Part shown: in pieces, positions 34,486-44,009 of the stretch
Numbering within the stretch: the stretch's first letter is position 1
Layout: every line of letters starts with the position of its first letter
From: Bradyrhizobium erythrophlei
GTDB taxonomy: Bacteria > Pseudomonadota > Alphaproteobacteria > Rhizobiales > Xanthobacteraceae
Length of the DNA: 64,000 bases
NCBI RefSeq assembly: GCF_900142985.1
Contig: NZ_LT670849.1
Location: 5,596,501 to 5,660,500 of the forward strand
Direction of reading: 5' to 3'
Notes under the pieces: model-generated
What the model was told of the DNA's origin: nothing
Seen by the model: only the letters and a program-made list of their open reading frames with translations
Databases searched by the model: none
Made by a program: the position numbers and the translations under genes

Positions 34486-36282
34486 TTACTTCCGCACGCG
34501 CCACACGGCGATCTTGTCGTTCGGATCGAGATGCAGCCGCTCGAGGAAGTCGGGCGGGTCGCCGCGGGCGAGCCGCGCCTCCAGTCCTTCCGGCGCGAGC
34601 TTGATGATGTTCGCGTCGGGCGTTGCCGAACAGGTGACGACGTAGTCGACGTGGCGATCCGATAATATCTGCCGCGCCGCGGGCGGCGGCGCCAGCATCA
34701 ATCTGATCAGGGCGGTCATGCCGTCGTTGTTGCGGTGATAGGGGCCTGCAAAAACCTCGTGATTGGTCTCGACGAGAATCGCGGGTCCGAGATCGACCGG
34801 CGCCATCACGCGTCCCTTCGGAAGCTCTTTCAGCGAGGCGACGTCCGACAGGGTCTGACACGGCGACAGGCCGCCGATGGGCTCGGGCTTGAAGATCACA
34901 TCCATCAGCGGCTTGGCCGACAGCCCCGCGAGGGCAAGGCTGAACGGTGAGACGATGGCGGATAAGATCACCAGGTTTCGCACCGAAGCAAATTTCGGCC
35001 ACAGCACCGCGAGGCTGGCGGCAAAGAGCGGCGCGGCCACCATCGAGGCGGCGGCGGCGCCCCGCATCTGGAACAGACTGAATCCGATCAGCGCGGCGAG
35101 CGGGGCGATGCCGACGCTCCAGCGAAACCGTTCAGAAGCAGCCGAGCGGATCAGCGCGAGGACGGCGAAGCCCAGCGTCAGAACCGGAAACACGTAGTAG
35201 CCTGGAACTTTCTCCGGAAACAGTTGCAGCATCCGGGGCAATGAGATCGCTTCGGCGATATTATTGACCCACAACGTGATGACGATCGGGTCGAGATGCG
35301 CGAAGGGCGGCGCGATGCATCCTGAGAACAACACGAGGAACGCGCCGATCAGAACGGTTGCCAACGCCGCTGCGCTGACGATACGCATCAGGAGCGTCCG
35401 GAAATAGCGATCGATGCCGACCATCAGCAGAAGACTGATACCGCCGCCGGCGGTCAACAGCACGACCGGGGCGCCGAAGGCGTCGCACGCCTGGGTGGTC
35501 CACGACGACGAGGGCAGCAATGCCGGCGCGAGCAACAGCGAAGATGCCGCAAGCCCCGCGCCAAAGGCGCCGGCCTGCCGCGCGACCGGCGCGCCACGCC
35601 ATACAAAAAGGCCGAACACCGCAACGCCGACGGCCCCGATGGCCGGCAGCATCTCGATCCCGATCGCAAGCGACAGTGATCCGGTCAATCCACACAGCGC
35701 GGCCTTGACGACGTTGCTCTCGATCTGCGCCGCCAACAGGATCATGGCGAGCAACAAATCGATCTGCGCGTTGTGATGATCGATCGCGCCTGGCCGGAAA
35801 TGGACCAGGGCCGGGAGGCAAAGCACGGCCAGCACCACCGCCGGGATCACCGGGATAAAACTGTTGGTCATTTGCCTGGCGATGGCGGCGACCAGCGCGA
35901 GAGCAACGGCAAATAACAGCGCGGGCCAGACATAGAGTGTCACGGCTTCGGTGCTGTGCATTCCCACCAGCGGCTTCAGCAGCAGGATCAACGCGGCCAA
36001 CGGCGCATCGATCAGCCGCGACCAGTGCATCGACGTGCCGCCCGGCGGATCCATGCGATGCTGGAACAGGTCGAACCAGCCCTGGCCGCCGATGAGGTCG
36101 CGGACCTCGACGAGCCGCATGGCGTCATCCGTGGACAGCGCATCGAACACGCCGCCCTTGATCGCGGGCAGCGCGAGCCAGACCGATCCGGCCAGGAAGA
36201 GCAACGCGATCCAGAAGTCTGGATGCAGGCCGCCTTGTTCCTTTGGCGGCGCGTGGGCTGAGGTCAAGCTGAGGTCCGACAT
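34486..36282 (-). CDS. Large membrane protein, GT-C/STT3-like
   Basis: 598 residues with about twelve membrane segments and a C-terminal soluble domain. The first loop has STDDAMRLVEVRDLIGGQGW and HRMDPPGGTSMHWSRLIDAP, and a later one AIDHHNAQIDLLLAM; a DD-containing first loop and such a His motif resemble GT-C transferases of the STT3/PglB type. A role in transferring a lipid-linked sugar in the periplasm is likely, but no acceptor or lipid-carrier gene is adjacent. Confidence 0.72.
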   Translation of the reverse strand: MSDLSLTSAHAPPKEQGGLHPDFWIALLFLAGSVWLALPAIKGGVFDALSTDDAMRLVEVRDLIGGQGWFDLFQHRMDPPGGTSMHWSRLIDAPLAALILLLKPLVGMHSTEAVTLYVWPALLFAVALALVAAIARQMTNSFIPVIPAVVLAVLCLPALVHFRPGAIDHHNAQIDLLLAMILLAAQIESNVVKAALCGLTGSLSLAIGIEMLPAIGAVGVAVFGLFVWRGAPVARQAGAFGAGLAASSLLLAPALLPSSSWTTQACDAFGAPVVLLTAGGGISLLLMVGIDRYFRTLLMRIVSAAALATVLIGAFLVLFSGCIAPPFAHLDPIVITLWVNNIAEAISLPRMLQLFPEKVPGYYVFPVLTLGFAVLALIRSAASERFRWSVGIAPLAALIGFSLFQMRGAAAASMVAAPLFAASLAVLWPKFASVRNLVILSAIVSPFSLALAGLSAKPLMDVIFKPEPIGGLSPCQTLSDVASLKELPKGRVMAPVDLGPAILVETNHEVFAGPYHRNNDGMTALIRLMLAPPPAARQILSDRHVDYVVTCSATPDANIIKLAPEGLEARLARGDPPDFLERLHLDPNDKIAVWRVRK

Positions 36283-36354
36283 GGTTTCCGTATCGCTAAC
36301 ACCGGCCGAAGGCTAGTGATCGCGGTCACGTCGGGCAGCGACCTGGTAAGAGGG

Positions 36355-37107
36355 CTAGCCCCGTCCCACGAACGGCATCTTGCTTGCCATGACTGTCATG
36401 AACAGGACGTTAGCATCGAGCGGCAGGCCGGCCATATAGGCGACCGCATCGCCGACGGCCTTCGAGTCCATGCGCGGTTCCGGCATCTTGCGGCCGTCCG
36501 GCTGCAACACACCGTCAACCATACGGTCGGTCATGGGGGTTGCGGCATTGCCGATGTCGATCTGGCCGACCGCGATGTCGTAGGCGCGGCCGTCGAGATT
36601 GGTTGCCTTGGTCAGGCCGGTGATGGCGTGCTTGGTGGACGTATAGGGCGCCGAGAACGGCCGCGGCGCATGCGCCGAAATCGAACCGTTGTTGATGATG
36701 CGGCCGCCGCGCGGGGTCTGGTCCTTCATGATGCGGAAGGCGTGCTGCGTGCAAAGGAATGCGGCGGTGAGGTTGGTGTCGACCACCGCCTGCCACTGCG
36801 CAAGCGTCAGATCCTCAAACGGCATCGCCGGCGTTCCCATGCCGGCATTGTTGAAGAGCAGATCAAGCCGGCCATGGGTCTCCATCACCTTGGCGAACAG
36901 GGCGGCGATCGAGCCGGCGTCGGTCATGTCGGCGGGGACGACGAGGGCCTTGCCGGCGGGGCCGAGGCTCTGGGTTTCCTCGAGCTTCTCCTTGCGCCGT
37001 CCGGCGAGCGCGACCGTGAAGCCGGCATGCATCAACGCCAGCGAAGCGGCGCGGCCGACGCCGGTGCCGGCTCCGGTGACGATGGCGATCTTGTTTTTCT
37101 CGGTCAT
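36355..37107 (-). CDS. Short-chain dehydrogenase/reductase (SDR)
   Basis: 250 residues with the classical SDR pattern: [20 protein letters not shown] for NAD(P) binding, LFNNAGMG, the Ser of [13 protein letters not shown] and the catalytic YTSTKHAI. Substrate unknown. It lies downstream of the Anbu gene in the same direction, separated by 30 bp, and could be co-transcribed with it. Confidence 0.9.
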   Translation of the reverse strand: MTEKNKIAIVTGAGTGVGRAASLALMHAGFTVALAGRRKEKLEETQSLGPAGKALVVPADMTDAGSIAALFAKVMETHGRLDLLFNNAGMGTPAMPFEDLTLAQWQAVVDTNLTAAFLCTQHAFRIMKDQTPRGGRIINNGSISAHAPRPFSAPYTSTKHAITGLTKATNLDGRAYDIAVGQIDIGNAATPMTDRMVDGVLQPDGRKMPEPRMDSKAVGDAVAYMAGLPLDANVLFMTVMASKMPFVGRG

Positions 37108-37137
37108 TGTTTCCTGCCTTTATAGGTTCGGTGTTTT

Positions 37138-37893
37138 TTAGGTCTTCGGTGTTTCGGTCTTGTAGGGTGGCCGCGGGATATTCTGGTGCGCGGCGCGTAA
37201 CGCAGCCGACCAGCGCGAACGCAAATCATGGAAGTAGGGCTCGCCCGCTTCGATGCGGTGGTTGAGGTCGGCGTCGCAGACGTCGGTGCGCACCACCAGA
37301 ACGTCGATCGGAAGACCGACGCCGAGATTGGAGCGCATGGTCGAATCCATCGAGATCAGGCTGGTCTTCAGCGCCTCATACAGTTCGACGTCATAATGCA
37401 TGGCGCGGTCGAGCACCGGCTTGCCGTATTTGTGCTCGCCGATTTGCAGGTAAGGCGTGTCGGTGGTGCATTCGATGAAGTTGCCGGCCGGATAGACCAT
37501 GAACAGCCGCATCCGCGAGCCCTTGATCTGGCCGCCGAACAGGAACGATACGTCGAAGCTGATATCTTCCGATTTTAGTGCGGTGCCCTCGGTGGCGTGA
37601 ACCGCGCGGATCGCCCGCCCGATGCGCTGCGCCGCCTGGAACATGGTCGGCGCGTTGAGCAGCGTCTCGACCTCGCCGGTCTCGGGATCTTCCATGCCCT
37701 CGGTCAGGGTCGACAGCACGGACTGGCTGATCGCTAGATTGCCGGCGCTGGCCACCGCCATGATGCGCTCGCCAGGCTTGGAGAAGATGTGCAGCTTGCG
37801 GAAGGTCGAGACGTTGTCGAGCCCGGCATTGGTCCGGGTGTCGGCGATCATGACCAGCCCGTCCTTTACCAGCACCCCGCAGCAATAGGTCAT
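37138..37893 (-). CDS. Anbu, proteasome beta-subunit-like (HslV-related) peptidase
   Basis: 251 residues from the ATG at 37893; the frame is open further upstream but the family begins here. After Met, MTYCCGVLVKDGLVMIADTR has the Thr that is the N-terminal nucleophile of Ntn hydrolases, and the Asp and Lys-region residues of the proteasome fold follow (DTRTNAGLDNV, FRKLHIF). This is the Anbu family (COG3484), a bacterial relative of HslV. It is known to occur beside an ATP-grasp, an alpha-E protein and a transglutaminase, whose genes are 2.5-6 kb upstream on the same strand. Substrate and activity are poorly defined. Confidence 0.88.
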   Translation of the reverse strand: MTYCCGVLVKDGLVMIADTRTNAGLDNVSTFRKLHIFSKPGERIMAVASAGNLAISQSVLSTLTEGMEDPETGEVETLLNAPTMFQAAQRIGRAIRAVHATEGTALKSEDISFDVSFLFGGQIKGSRMRLFMVYPAGNFIECTTDTPYLQIGEHKYGKPVLDRAMHYDVELYEALKTSLISMDSTMRSNLGVGLPIDVLVVRTDVCDADLNHRIEAGEPYFHDLRSRWSAALRAAHQNIPRPPYKTETPKT

Positions 37894-37993
37894 TTCACGT
37901 CCCCGACGCCGCTCAAACGCGCGTTTGCGGCGCGAAACTATCCAATTTCGCGCGCGCATCCAACCCCATTCGGAGAGCCGAAATTGGGGCTGT

Positions 37994-39247
37994 TTACCTT
38001 GCGGCGTAGGCGCGCCGCATCGGTTTCAGCGCCACCAGCGCCAGGATGCCGGTCAGTGCATCCATCGCGATGATGATCGCAAACACCGGCAGCCAGCTCC
38101 CGGTCTGCTCGCGCAACAGCGCGGCGAGCGGACCTCCAAGGATCGAGCCGACGCCCTGGGCGATATACAGCAGGCCGTAGTTGGTCGTCGCATGCTTTGC
38201 GCCGAAGGTGTCGGTCAGGGTCGATGGAAACAGCGAGAAGATTTCGCCCCAGCCGAAGAACACGACGCCGGACAACAGAACGAAGACCAGCGTGTTGTCG
38301 CGGAACAGGACCATCAGCGTGACGGAGGCGGCTTCCATCAGGAAGGCGATGGCCATGGTGTTTTCGCGGCCGATCCGGTCCGACACCCAGCCGAAGAACG
38401 GACGGGTCAGTCCGTTGGTGATGCGGTCGATGTTGAGCGCGAGCGGTAGCGCCGCCATGCCGAACACGGTGACGCCGGCGACGCCGAAGTCGCGCGAAAA
38501 AGCGCCGAACTGCGAGATGATCATCAACCCGCCGGTCGACATCATCGTCATCATGACGAACATCAGCCAGAACACGTTGCTGCGCAGCATCTGATCCGGC
38601 GGTGTTCCGACTCTCGTGACCTGCACCGTCGGCTGAGGCAACACGTCATCGTCGGTCGGCAAGCGCAGCGCCAGCGCGGCAACGGCGCCGACCACGCCCA
38701 GAATGATGCCGAACACGATCAGCGTGTGCTGGTAGCCGCTGCCGTTGATCATGTTGTAGATCGGAGTGTTCGTTAGTAGCGCGCCGAAGCCATAGCCCGC
38801 GGCGACGACGCCGGTGGCAAAGCCGCGCCGGTCCGGAAACCATCGCACCATGAGGCCGACGACGCCGACATAAACGATGCCGGTGCCGATGCCGCAGAAC
38901 AGGCCGTAGGTGAAATAGAGCCCGGTGAGGCTCGTGACATAGCCGGCGGTGATCCACCCCAGGCCGGACAGCAGGCAGCCGGTGGCGATCAAGAGCCGGG
39001 CGCCAAACCGGTCGATCAAATAGCCCTGGAGCGGCGACAGGAACGTCTGCAACACGATCAGGATCGTGAAGGTGACCTGAAGCGCCGAGAGCTGGACGCC
39101 AAGGCTATCCTGAAGCGGCTTGGTGAAGAACGCCCAGCCGTATTGCGGGCTCGAGATCGACATCATCGCGATCAGCCCCAGCACGAGCTGGATCCAGCGC
39201 GTGGACGTCGTCGATTGAGCCGATGATACCCCGTTGACGGTAGCCAT
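37994..39247 (-). CDS. MFS transporter, OFA (oxalate/formate antiporter)-like
   Basis: 417 residues and about twelve membrane segments. LQGYLIDRFGARLLIATGCL, GLMVRWFPDRRGFATGVVAA and the block FFGWVSDRIGRENTMAIAFL fit the OFA family, which exchanges small carboxylates. It sits between the cytochrome c and Anbu genes on the same strand; whether it belongs functionally with either is not shown. Confidence 0.85.
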   Translation of the reverse strand: MATVNGVSSAQSTTSTRWIQLVLGLIAMMSISSPQYGWAFFTKPLQDSLGVQLSALQVTFTILIVLQTFLSPLQGYLIDRFGARLLIATGCLLSGLGWITAGYVTSLTGLYFTYGLFCGIGTGIVYVGVVGLMVRWFPDRRGFATGVVAAGYGFGALLTNTPIYNMINGSGYQHTLIVFGIILGVVGAVAALALRLPTDDDVLPQPTVQVTRVGTPPDQMLRSNVFWLMFVMMTMMSTGGLMIISQFGAFSRDFGVAGVTVFGMAALPLALNIDRITNGLTRPFFGWVSDRIGRENTMAIAFLMEAASVTLMVLFRDNTLVFVLLSGVVFFGWGEIFSLFPSTLTDTFGAKHATTNYGLLYIAQGVGSILGGPLAALLREQTGSWLPVFAIIIAMDALTGILALVALKPMRRAYAAR

Positions 39248-39411
39248 CCTTCCCCCCTTGCGTTTCTCGCCCCAGTTTGTGGCATACGTTGTACCACGCG
39301 ATACCTCCGGCGCAACGCCGGCCGCATGGTCCGATCGTATGAGGAATAAAATCGCGCGACGCGGGTTTAGCGCGTCGCGGCGACGGGTTGCTGCGGGGAA
39401 CAGGCCGGCTT

Positions 39412-40380
39412 TTATGGCGACAGGGTCGCCAGATAGGCCGCAATCGCCAACATATCGTCCTGGCTGAGCTTGGCCACGACCGGCTGCATCAGTTCGGCGT
39501 TGGCGCCGCTGCGGGTGCCAATCTTGATGTCGTTGAGCTGGCGAAACACGTACATCGGCGAGCGGCCGGTGAGGTGCGGCACCTCACTGATGCCTTTCAG
39601 ATCGGGTCCGTGGCAGGTAGCGCAGGGCTGCGTCTGGCCGCTACCGCCCTTCACGAGCGCCTCGCCGCGCGCGACGCTGCCGACAGGTACGTTGGCGACA
39701 AAGCCGAAGCGGGAGTCGCGCAGGTGGGCGCGCTCTGGCGCCTGCGGCAATTCGATGATGCGGCTGCCGATCGGCTCGCTGCCATCGATGGGAAACCGCA
39801 TGCCGCCGACACGCAACTCCGTCTTCGGCACGGTGTCGGTTTCGACCACCTTGTTCCAGGCGGGGCGGGGCAGGGCGGCATAATACTTGGCCGCCTCGCG
39901 CACCTCGTCGTCGGTCACGGCCTTGGCGATCGGGAACATCGAGCCTGCGCGCGCGCCCTTGCGGTGGCCGTCCTTGAAGTCCGCCATTTGCCTGACGATG
40001 TAGGCCTCCGGCAGGCCGGCGAGATCGGAGGATTCCGGATGGCCGCCGCCGGTGGTGACGTGACACTTCGAGCACGCCTTCACGGCCGGCGGGCGTCCGT
40101 TGGCGACAACCGACGGCATCGGCGGATGGTCGTCCGGAAACCAGTCGGGCGGTGCGAAATCGTTCTCGACCTGCGCTTGCGTATATTTCCGGCTGCTGCC
40201 CGGCAGGCTCTTTTCTTCTTTGGCGTCGAAATCGGCGATCGGCGGATTGGCCGGATAGGCCCAGTCCGGAAGAGGTGTGGCGGCGCTGCCCGGCGTTGCC
40301 GAAGGCGCCGCCGACTGCGCCAGCGCGCCCGCCGCAGCCAGACCCATGACCATTAGTGCTCCCGCAAATACGAGCTTCAT
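39412..40380 (-). CDS. Di-heme c-type cytochrome
   Basis: 322 residues. A signal peptide (MKLVFAGALMVMGLAAAGAL) is followed by two class I cytochrome c domains, heme motifs CSKCH and CATCH, each with downstream Met-containing segments (GSMFPIAKAVTDDEV, AELMQPVVAKLSQDDMLAIA). A periplasmic electron carrier. It is 33 bp downstream of the transglutaminase gene; a functional link is unproven. Confidence 0.87.
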   Translation of the reverse strand: MKLVFAGALMVMGLAAAGALAQSAAPSATPGSAATPLPDWAYPANPPIADFDAKEEKSLPGSSRKYTQAQVENDFAPPDWFPDDHPPMPSVVANGRPPAVKACSKCHVTTGGGHPESSDLAGLPEAYIVRQMADFKDGHRKGARAGSMFPIAKAVTDDEVREAAKYYAALPRPAWNKVVETDTVPKTELRVGGMRFPIDGSEPIGSRIIELPQAPERAHLRDSRFGFVANVPVGSVARGEALVKGGSGQTQPCATCHGPDLKGISEVPHLTGRSPMYVFRQLNDIKIGTRSGANAELMQPVVAKLSQDDMLAIAAYLATLSP

Positions 40381-40413
40381 TTCATCCCCGCCGGCTGTTC
40401 GTGATGCCTGTTG

Positions 40414-41250
40414 TTATGATTGTGATTGCCATTGGCTTTGGCGGCCGGCCTGGTCGACCTTGACAGCCACGGTGAGCGTCTCCGTGCCGCCGCCGTAGCG
40501 GGTGCCGCGAACGGGCGCAGCGCCGAGATAGTCGAGGCCGATCGCGACGCGGGCATGGGCGTCGGTGGCGCAGATCGCGTTCGCGGGATCGAAGGCGACC
40601 CAGCCCAAAGCCGGCACGAAGGCTTCGGCCCAGGCGTGTCCGGCCTGCTGGTTGACCATGTTGTCGGAGCGCAGGAAATGCCCGGAAATGAAGCGGGCGG
40701 GCACGCCGACCGAGCGCGCGCAGGCGATGAAGATGTGCGCATAGTCCTGGCAGACGCCGCGTTTCAGGCCAAAGGCCTCCGCCGCCGAGGTCCCGCTATT
40801 GGTGGGATCTTCGTCGAAGGTCATGTGGTCGTTGATCTGGAGCATCAGCGCGTGCAGGAAACCGAGCACGTCCTTTTCCGACTCCGAACGCAGTTCACGC
40901 GAAAAGGCTTCCATCGCCGGATTGACCCGCGTCAGCGAGGTGGCGCGCAGGAACAGGCTCGGCGGAAAGCGCTCGTCGGTGCCGCGCAGCACGCCGCCGG
41001 TGTCGTGGGTTTCGATCAGGCCTTCGACCGTGATGGTGAGATCGGAGATCGCAGCCTCGGTGAGCACGTGGATGACGTTGCCGAAGGCGTCCTGGCCCAT
41101 GTGAAGGCGGGAGTCCGAGGAAACGTCGATCTGCCATTCGACCACATATTGCCCGTCATGGCTGCGCGGCGTCATCCGCAGGATCTGCGTGATTCCGGTC
41201 GCCGCCGGCTCGTAGCGATAGGTCGTGGAATGGGCGATGCGCAGGCGCAT
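40414..41250 (-). CDS. Transglutaminase-like protein of the Anbu/ATP-grasp module
   Basis: 278 residues from the ATG at 41250. The N-terminal region (RLRIAHSTTYRYEPAATGIT) is the bacterial transglutaminase N domain. The catalytic triad is visible: GVCQDYAHIFIACARSVGVP (Cys), AGHAWAEAF (His) and VAFDPAN (Asp). Such proteins are usually peptidases or amidotransferases. It follows the ATP-grasp and alpha-E genes on the same strand, the known order of this module. Confidence 0.9.
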   Translation of the reverse strand: MRLRIAHSTTYRYEPAATGITQILRMTPRSHDGQYVVEWQIDVSSDSRLHMGQDAFGNVIHVLTEAAISDLTITVEGLIETHDTGGVLRGTDERFPPSLFLRATSLTRVNPAMEAFSRELRSESEKDVLGFLHALMLQINDHMTFDEDPTNSGTSAAEAFGLKRGVCQDYAHIFIACARSVGVPARFISGHFLRSDNMVNQQAGHAWAEAFVPALGWVAFDPANAICATDAHARVAIGLDYLGAAPVRGTRYGGGTETLTVAVKVDQAGRQSQWQSQS

Positions 41251-41280
41251 GTGTGATTGACGCTCGACTGTTTTCGCGAA

Positions 41281-41370
41281 GTCATGCCCGGCCTCGTGCC
41301 GGGCATCCACGTCTTATGTTCGTCCGGCGACAAACAAGACGTGGATGGCCGGGACAAGCCCGGCCATGAC
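41281..41370. repeat. Large palindrome between alpha-E and transglutaminase genes
   Basis: GTCATGCCCGGCCTCGTGCC and CCGGGCATCCACGTCTT (41281-41315) pair with the arm AAGACGTGGATGGCCGGGAC, CCGGCCATGAC (41336-41370) with a few mismatches. It is a typical Bradyrhizobium-type palindromic element and could affect coupling of the two genes. Confidence 0.75.
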
Positions 41371-41395
41371 GGAATTCGCTGGGATCACATTACCA

Positions 41396-42340
41396 TTATA
41401 TCAAATACTGTTTGGTGATGATTTCACCAAGCCTTGAATTGTCGGCGATGAATTCCTGAATGAATTCATGCACGCCGTGCTGGAAAATGTCGTCCATATT
41501 GCTGTGTTCCAGCCGGTTGCGGACGCCGCGGGCGTGGCGTTGCGACGCGCCCTGGCGGCCATAGGCGACCCCGATCTGGTCGAGATTGCGCGCGAGGTTG
41601 CCGTAACAACTGGCCAGCGACCGCGGCAGTGAATCGTTGAGGATCAGGAGGTCAGCGATCAGCCAGGGTTTCAGCGTTTCGCGGTAGACCCAGTGATAGG
41701 CCGTTGTCGCCGATACCGAGCGCAGGATCGAGGTCCACTGATAGTAGTCGAGCGGGCCGCCGACGTGCTCTTCCTCAGGCAGGAGCACATGGTATTTCAC
41801 GTCGAGAATGCGCGCGGTGTTGTCGGCACGTTCGAGATGCACGCCGAGCCGCGAGAACCAGTAGGCGTCGTTGCGCAGCATGGTCCGGTAGGCCGAGCCA
41901 TCGAAGCGCAGCGAGGTCTCCTGCACGAAACGCAGGAAACGCGCCAGCTCCTCGCGGGTCTTGGCGCCCTTGGCCCAGACTTCCTGCAACTCGATCCAGG
42001 CCGAGTTGATGGTGTCCCACATTTCGCCGGTCAGCGCCGTGCGCACCGAGCGTGAATTCAGCCGCGCCGCCTCGATGCAGTTCTTGATCGAGGAAGGGTT
42101 GTTGGTGTCGAACGACAGATAGTCGACGACGTTGTGCTCGTTGGCTTCCTTGTGGACCTTGTAGAAGTTCTGGCTGACGCCGGCGGTGAGCAGCGCCGAC
42201 TCCCATTCATTGGTCTTGCCGATATAGGCGGCCGGCAGCGCCGTGACGCGCAACGTCGCGTCGATCGTGCGCGCGATATATTCGGCCCGTTCGACGTAGC
42301 GGGCGAGCCAGTAAAGATTTTCAGCGGTGCGCGACAGCAT
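41396..42340 (-). CDS. Alpha-E domain protein
   Basis: 314 residues, nearly all helical. LSRTAENLYWLARYVERAEY, IARTIDATLRVTALPAAYIG and REEALARFLR-like helices with conserved Glu are the alpha-E signature. The function is unknown, but the family occurs only with circularly permuted ATP-grasp and transglutaminase partners. Its start is three bases after the ATP-grasp stop codon, so the two are translationally coupled. Confidence 0.9.
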   Translation of the reverse strand: MLSRTAENLYWLARYVERAEYIARTIDATLRVTALPAAYIGKTNEWESALLTAGVSQNFYKVHKEANEHNVVDYLSFDTNNPSSIKNCIEAARLNSRSVRTALTGEMWDTINSAWIELQEVWAKGAKTREELARFLRFVQETSLRFDGSAYRTMLRNDAYWFSRLGVHLERADNTARILDVKYHVLLPEEEHVGGPLDYYQWTSILRSVSATTAYHWVYRETLKPWLIADLLILNDSLPRSLASCYGNLARNLDQIGVAYGRQGASQRHARGVRNRLEHSNMDDIFQHGVHEFIQEFIADNSRLGEIITKQYLI

Positions 42341-42343
42341 GAA

Positions 42344-43762
42344 TCATTCGTCCAATATCCACGTGTCCTTGGTGCCCCCGCCCTGGCTCGAATTGACGAC
42401 GAGCGAACCTTCCTTCAGCGCGACCCGCGTCAGTCCGCCCGGGACAATGGTGGTGCGCTGGCTTCCGGTGAGCACGAAGGGGCGCAAATCGACGTGGCGC
42501 GGCGCAAGGCCCGCTGTGGTGCAGGTCGGACAGGTCGAGAGCGCGAGCGTCGGCTGGGCGATGAAACCCTCCGGCTCGCGCTTGAGCTTGTCGCGGAACG
42601 CTTCGATGGTGGCCTTGGTCGCGGCCGGCCCGATCAGCATGCCGTAGCCGCCGGAGCCGTGAACTTCCTTCACCACGAGCTGATCCAGATTGTCGAGCAC
42701 GTAAGCGAGGTCTTTCGGCTCCCGGCAACGCCAGGTCTGCACGTTCTTCAGGATCGGCTCTTCGCTGAGATAGAATTTCACGATGTCCGGCATGTAGGAA
42801 TAGATCGCCTTGTCGTCGGAGATGCCGGTGCCGACCGCATTCGCAAGCGTGATATTGCCGGCGGCATAGGCCGACATCAGGCCGGGCACGCCCAGCGCGG
42901 AATCAGGACGGAAGGTGAGGGGATCGAGGAAGTCGTCGTCGAGGCGGCGGTAAATCACATCGACCCGTTTAAGGCCTTCGGTCGTGCGCATGAACACCAC
43001 ATCGTCCTTGACGATGAGGTCGCGGCCTTCGACCAGTTCGATGCCGAGTTTGTCGGCGAGGAAGGAATGTTCGTAATAGGCGGAGTTGTAGACGCCGGGC
43101 GTCATCAGCGCGACCGTCGGTTCAGCGGACGCGCTCAACGGCGCCACCGAACGCAACGCCGATAACAATTCGTCCGGATATTTTTCCACGGGCGCAATGC
43201 GGTGACGCGCAAACAGGTCCGGAAACAGCCGCATCATGATTTCGCGGTTTTCCAGCATGTAAGACACGCCGGACGGCGTGCGCGCATTGTCTTCCAGCAC
43301 GATGAAATTTTCAGCGTCGGTGCGGATGATATCGATGCCGGCAACGTGGACGTAGATGTCGTGCGGCACGTCCTGGCCGTTCATCTCGGGGCGGAACACC
43401 GGGTTCTGGAAGATCAGATCTTCCGGCACGATGTTGGCGCGCAGGATGTCGCGGCCGTGATAGATGTCGCGCAGGAACATGTTCAGCGCCTTGACGCGCT
43501 GCTTCAGTCCCCTTTCAAGGAGCGCCCATTCCTTGGCCGACATGATTCTGGGAATGACGTCGAACGGGATCAGCCGCTCCTGGGCTTCGGCGTCGCCGTA
43601 CACCGCGAACGTAATACCGATCCGGCGAAACAGCAGCTCGGCCTCTTGCCGGCGATATTCGAGAGCGTCCGGCGGCGTCTCTTTCAGCCAGCGGGACAGT
43701 TCCTGATAGGCCGGGCGAATGGCTTCGCCCAAGCCGTTCATTTCATCGAAGGCAACTGCCAT
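42344..43762 (-). CDS. Circularly permuted ATP-grasp protein (COG2308)
   Basis: 472 residues from the ATG at 43762; the upstream open frame is low-complexity and unlikely coding. The permuted ATP-grasp is recognisable from NMFLRDIYHGRDILRANIVP, NFIVLEDNARTPSGVSYMLE and VVKEVHGSGGYGMLIGP, the last being the Gly-rich nucleotide loop. Family members are proposed to ligate amino acids or peptides using ATP. It heads the module with alpha-E and transglutaminase. Confidence 0.9.
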   Translation of the reverse strand: MAVAFDEMNGLGEAIRPAYQELSRWLKETPPDALEYRRQEAELLFRRIGITFAVYGDAEAQERLIPFDVIPRIMSAKEWALLERGLKQRVKALNMFLRDIYHGRDILRANIVPEDLIFQNPVFRPEMNGQDVPHDIYVHVAGIDIIRTDAENFIVLEDNARTPSGVSYMLENREIMMRLFPDLFARHRIAPVEKYPDELLSALRSVAPLSASAEPTVALMTPGVYNSAYYEHSFLADKLGIELVEGRDLIVKDDVVFMRTTEGLKRVDVIYRRLDDDFLDPLTFRPDSALGVPGLMSAYAAGNITLANAVGTGISDDKAIYSYMPDIVKFYLSEEPILKNVQTWRCREPKDLAYVLDNLDQLVVKEVHGSGGYGMLIGPAATKATIEAFRDKLKREPEGFIAQPTLALSTCPTCTTAGLAPRHVDLRPFVLTGSQRTTIVPGGLTRVALKEGSLVVNSSQGGGTKDTWILDE

Positions 43763-44009
43763 GAATCGCGGACCGCCCCTCAAGCCACCAGTCACGCTAC
43801 AGTGCATGACTTCACAGGATGGTAGCAAGGGTCGCGCCAGCGCGATATGGATTGATACGGGCTGATCCCGACCATTTGCCGTGGACAGCGGGGCGGACTG
43901 CTGAAAAAACAGCTTGCGACTGCTCATTTCCGCAGCAAAATTCGCCCCAACATCAAGGCCTTGGCCGGGAAAGTAATTTCGGTCAGAGAGCCCGCGCGAA
44001 GGAGAGATA

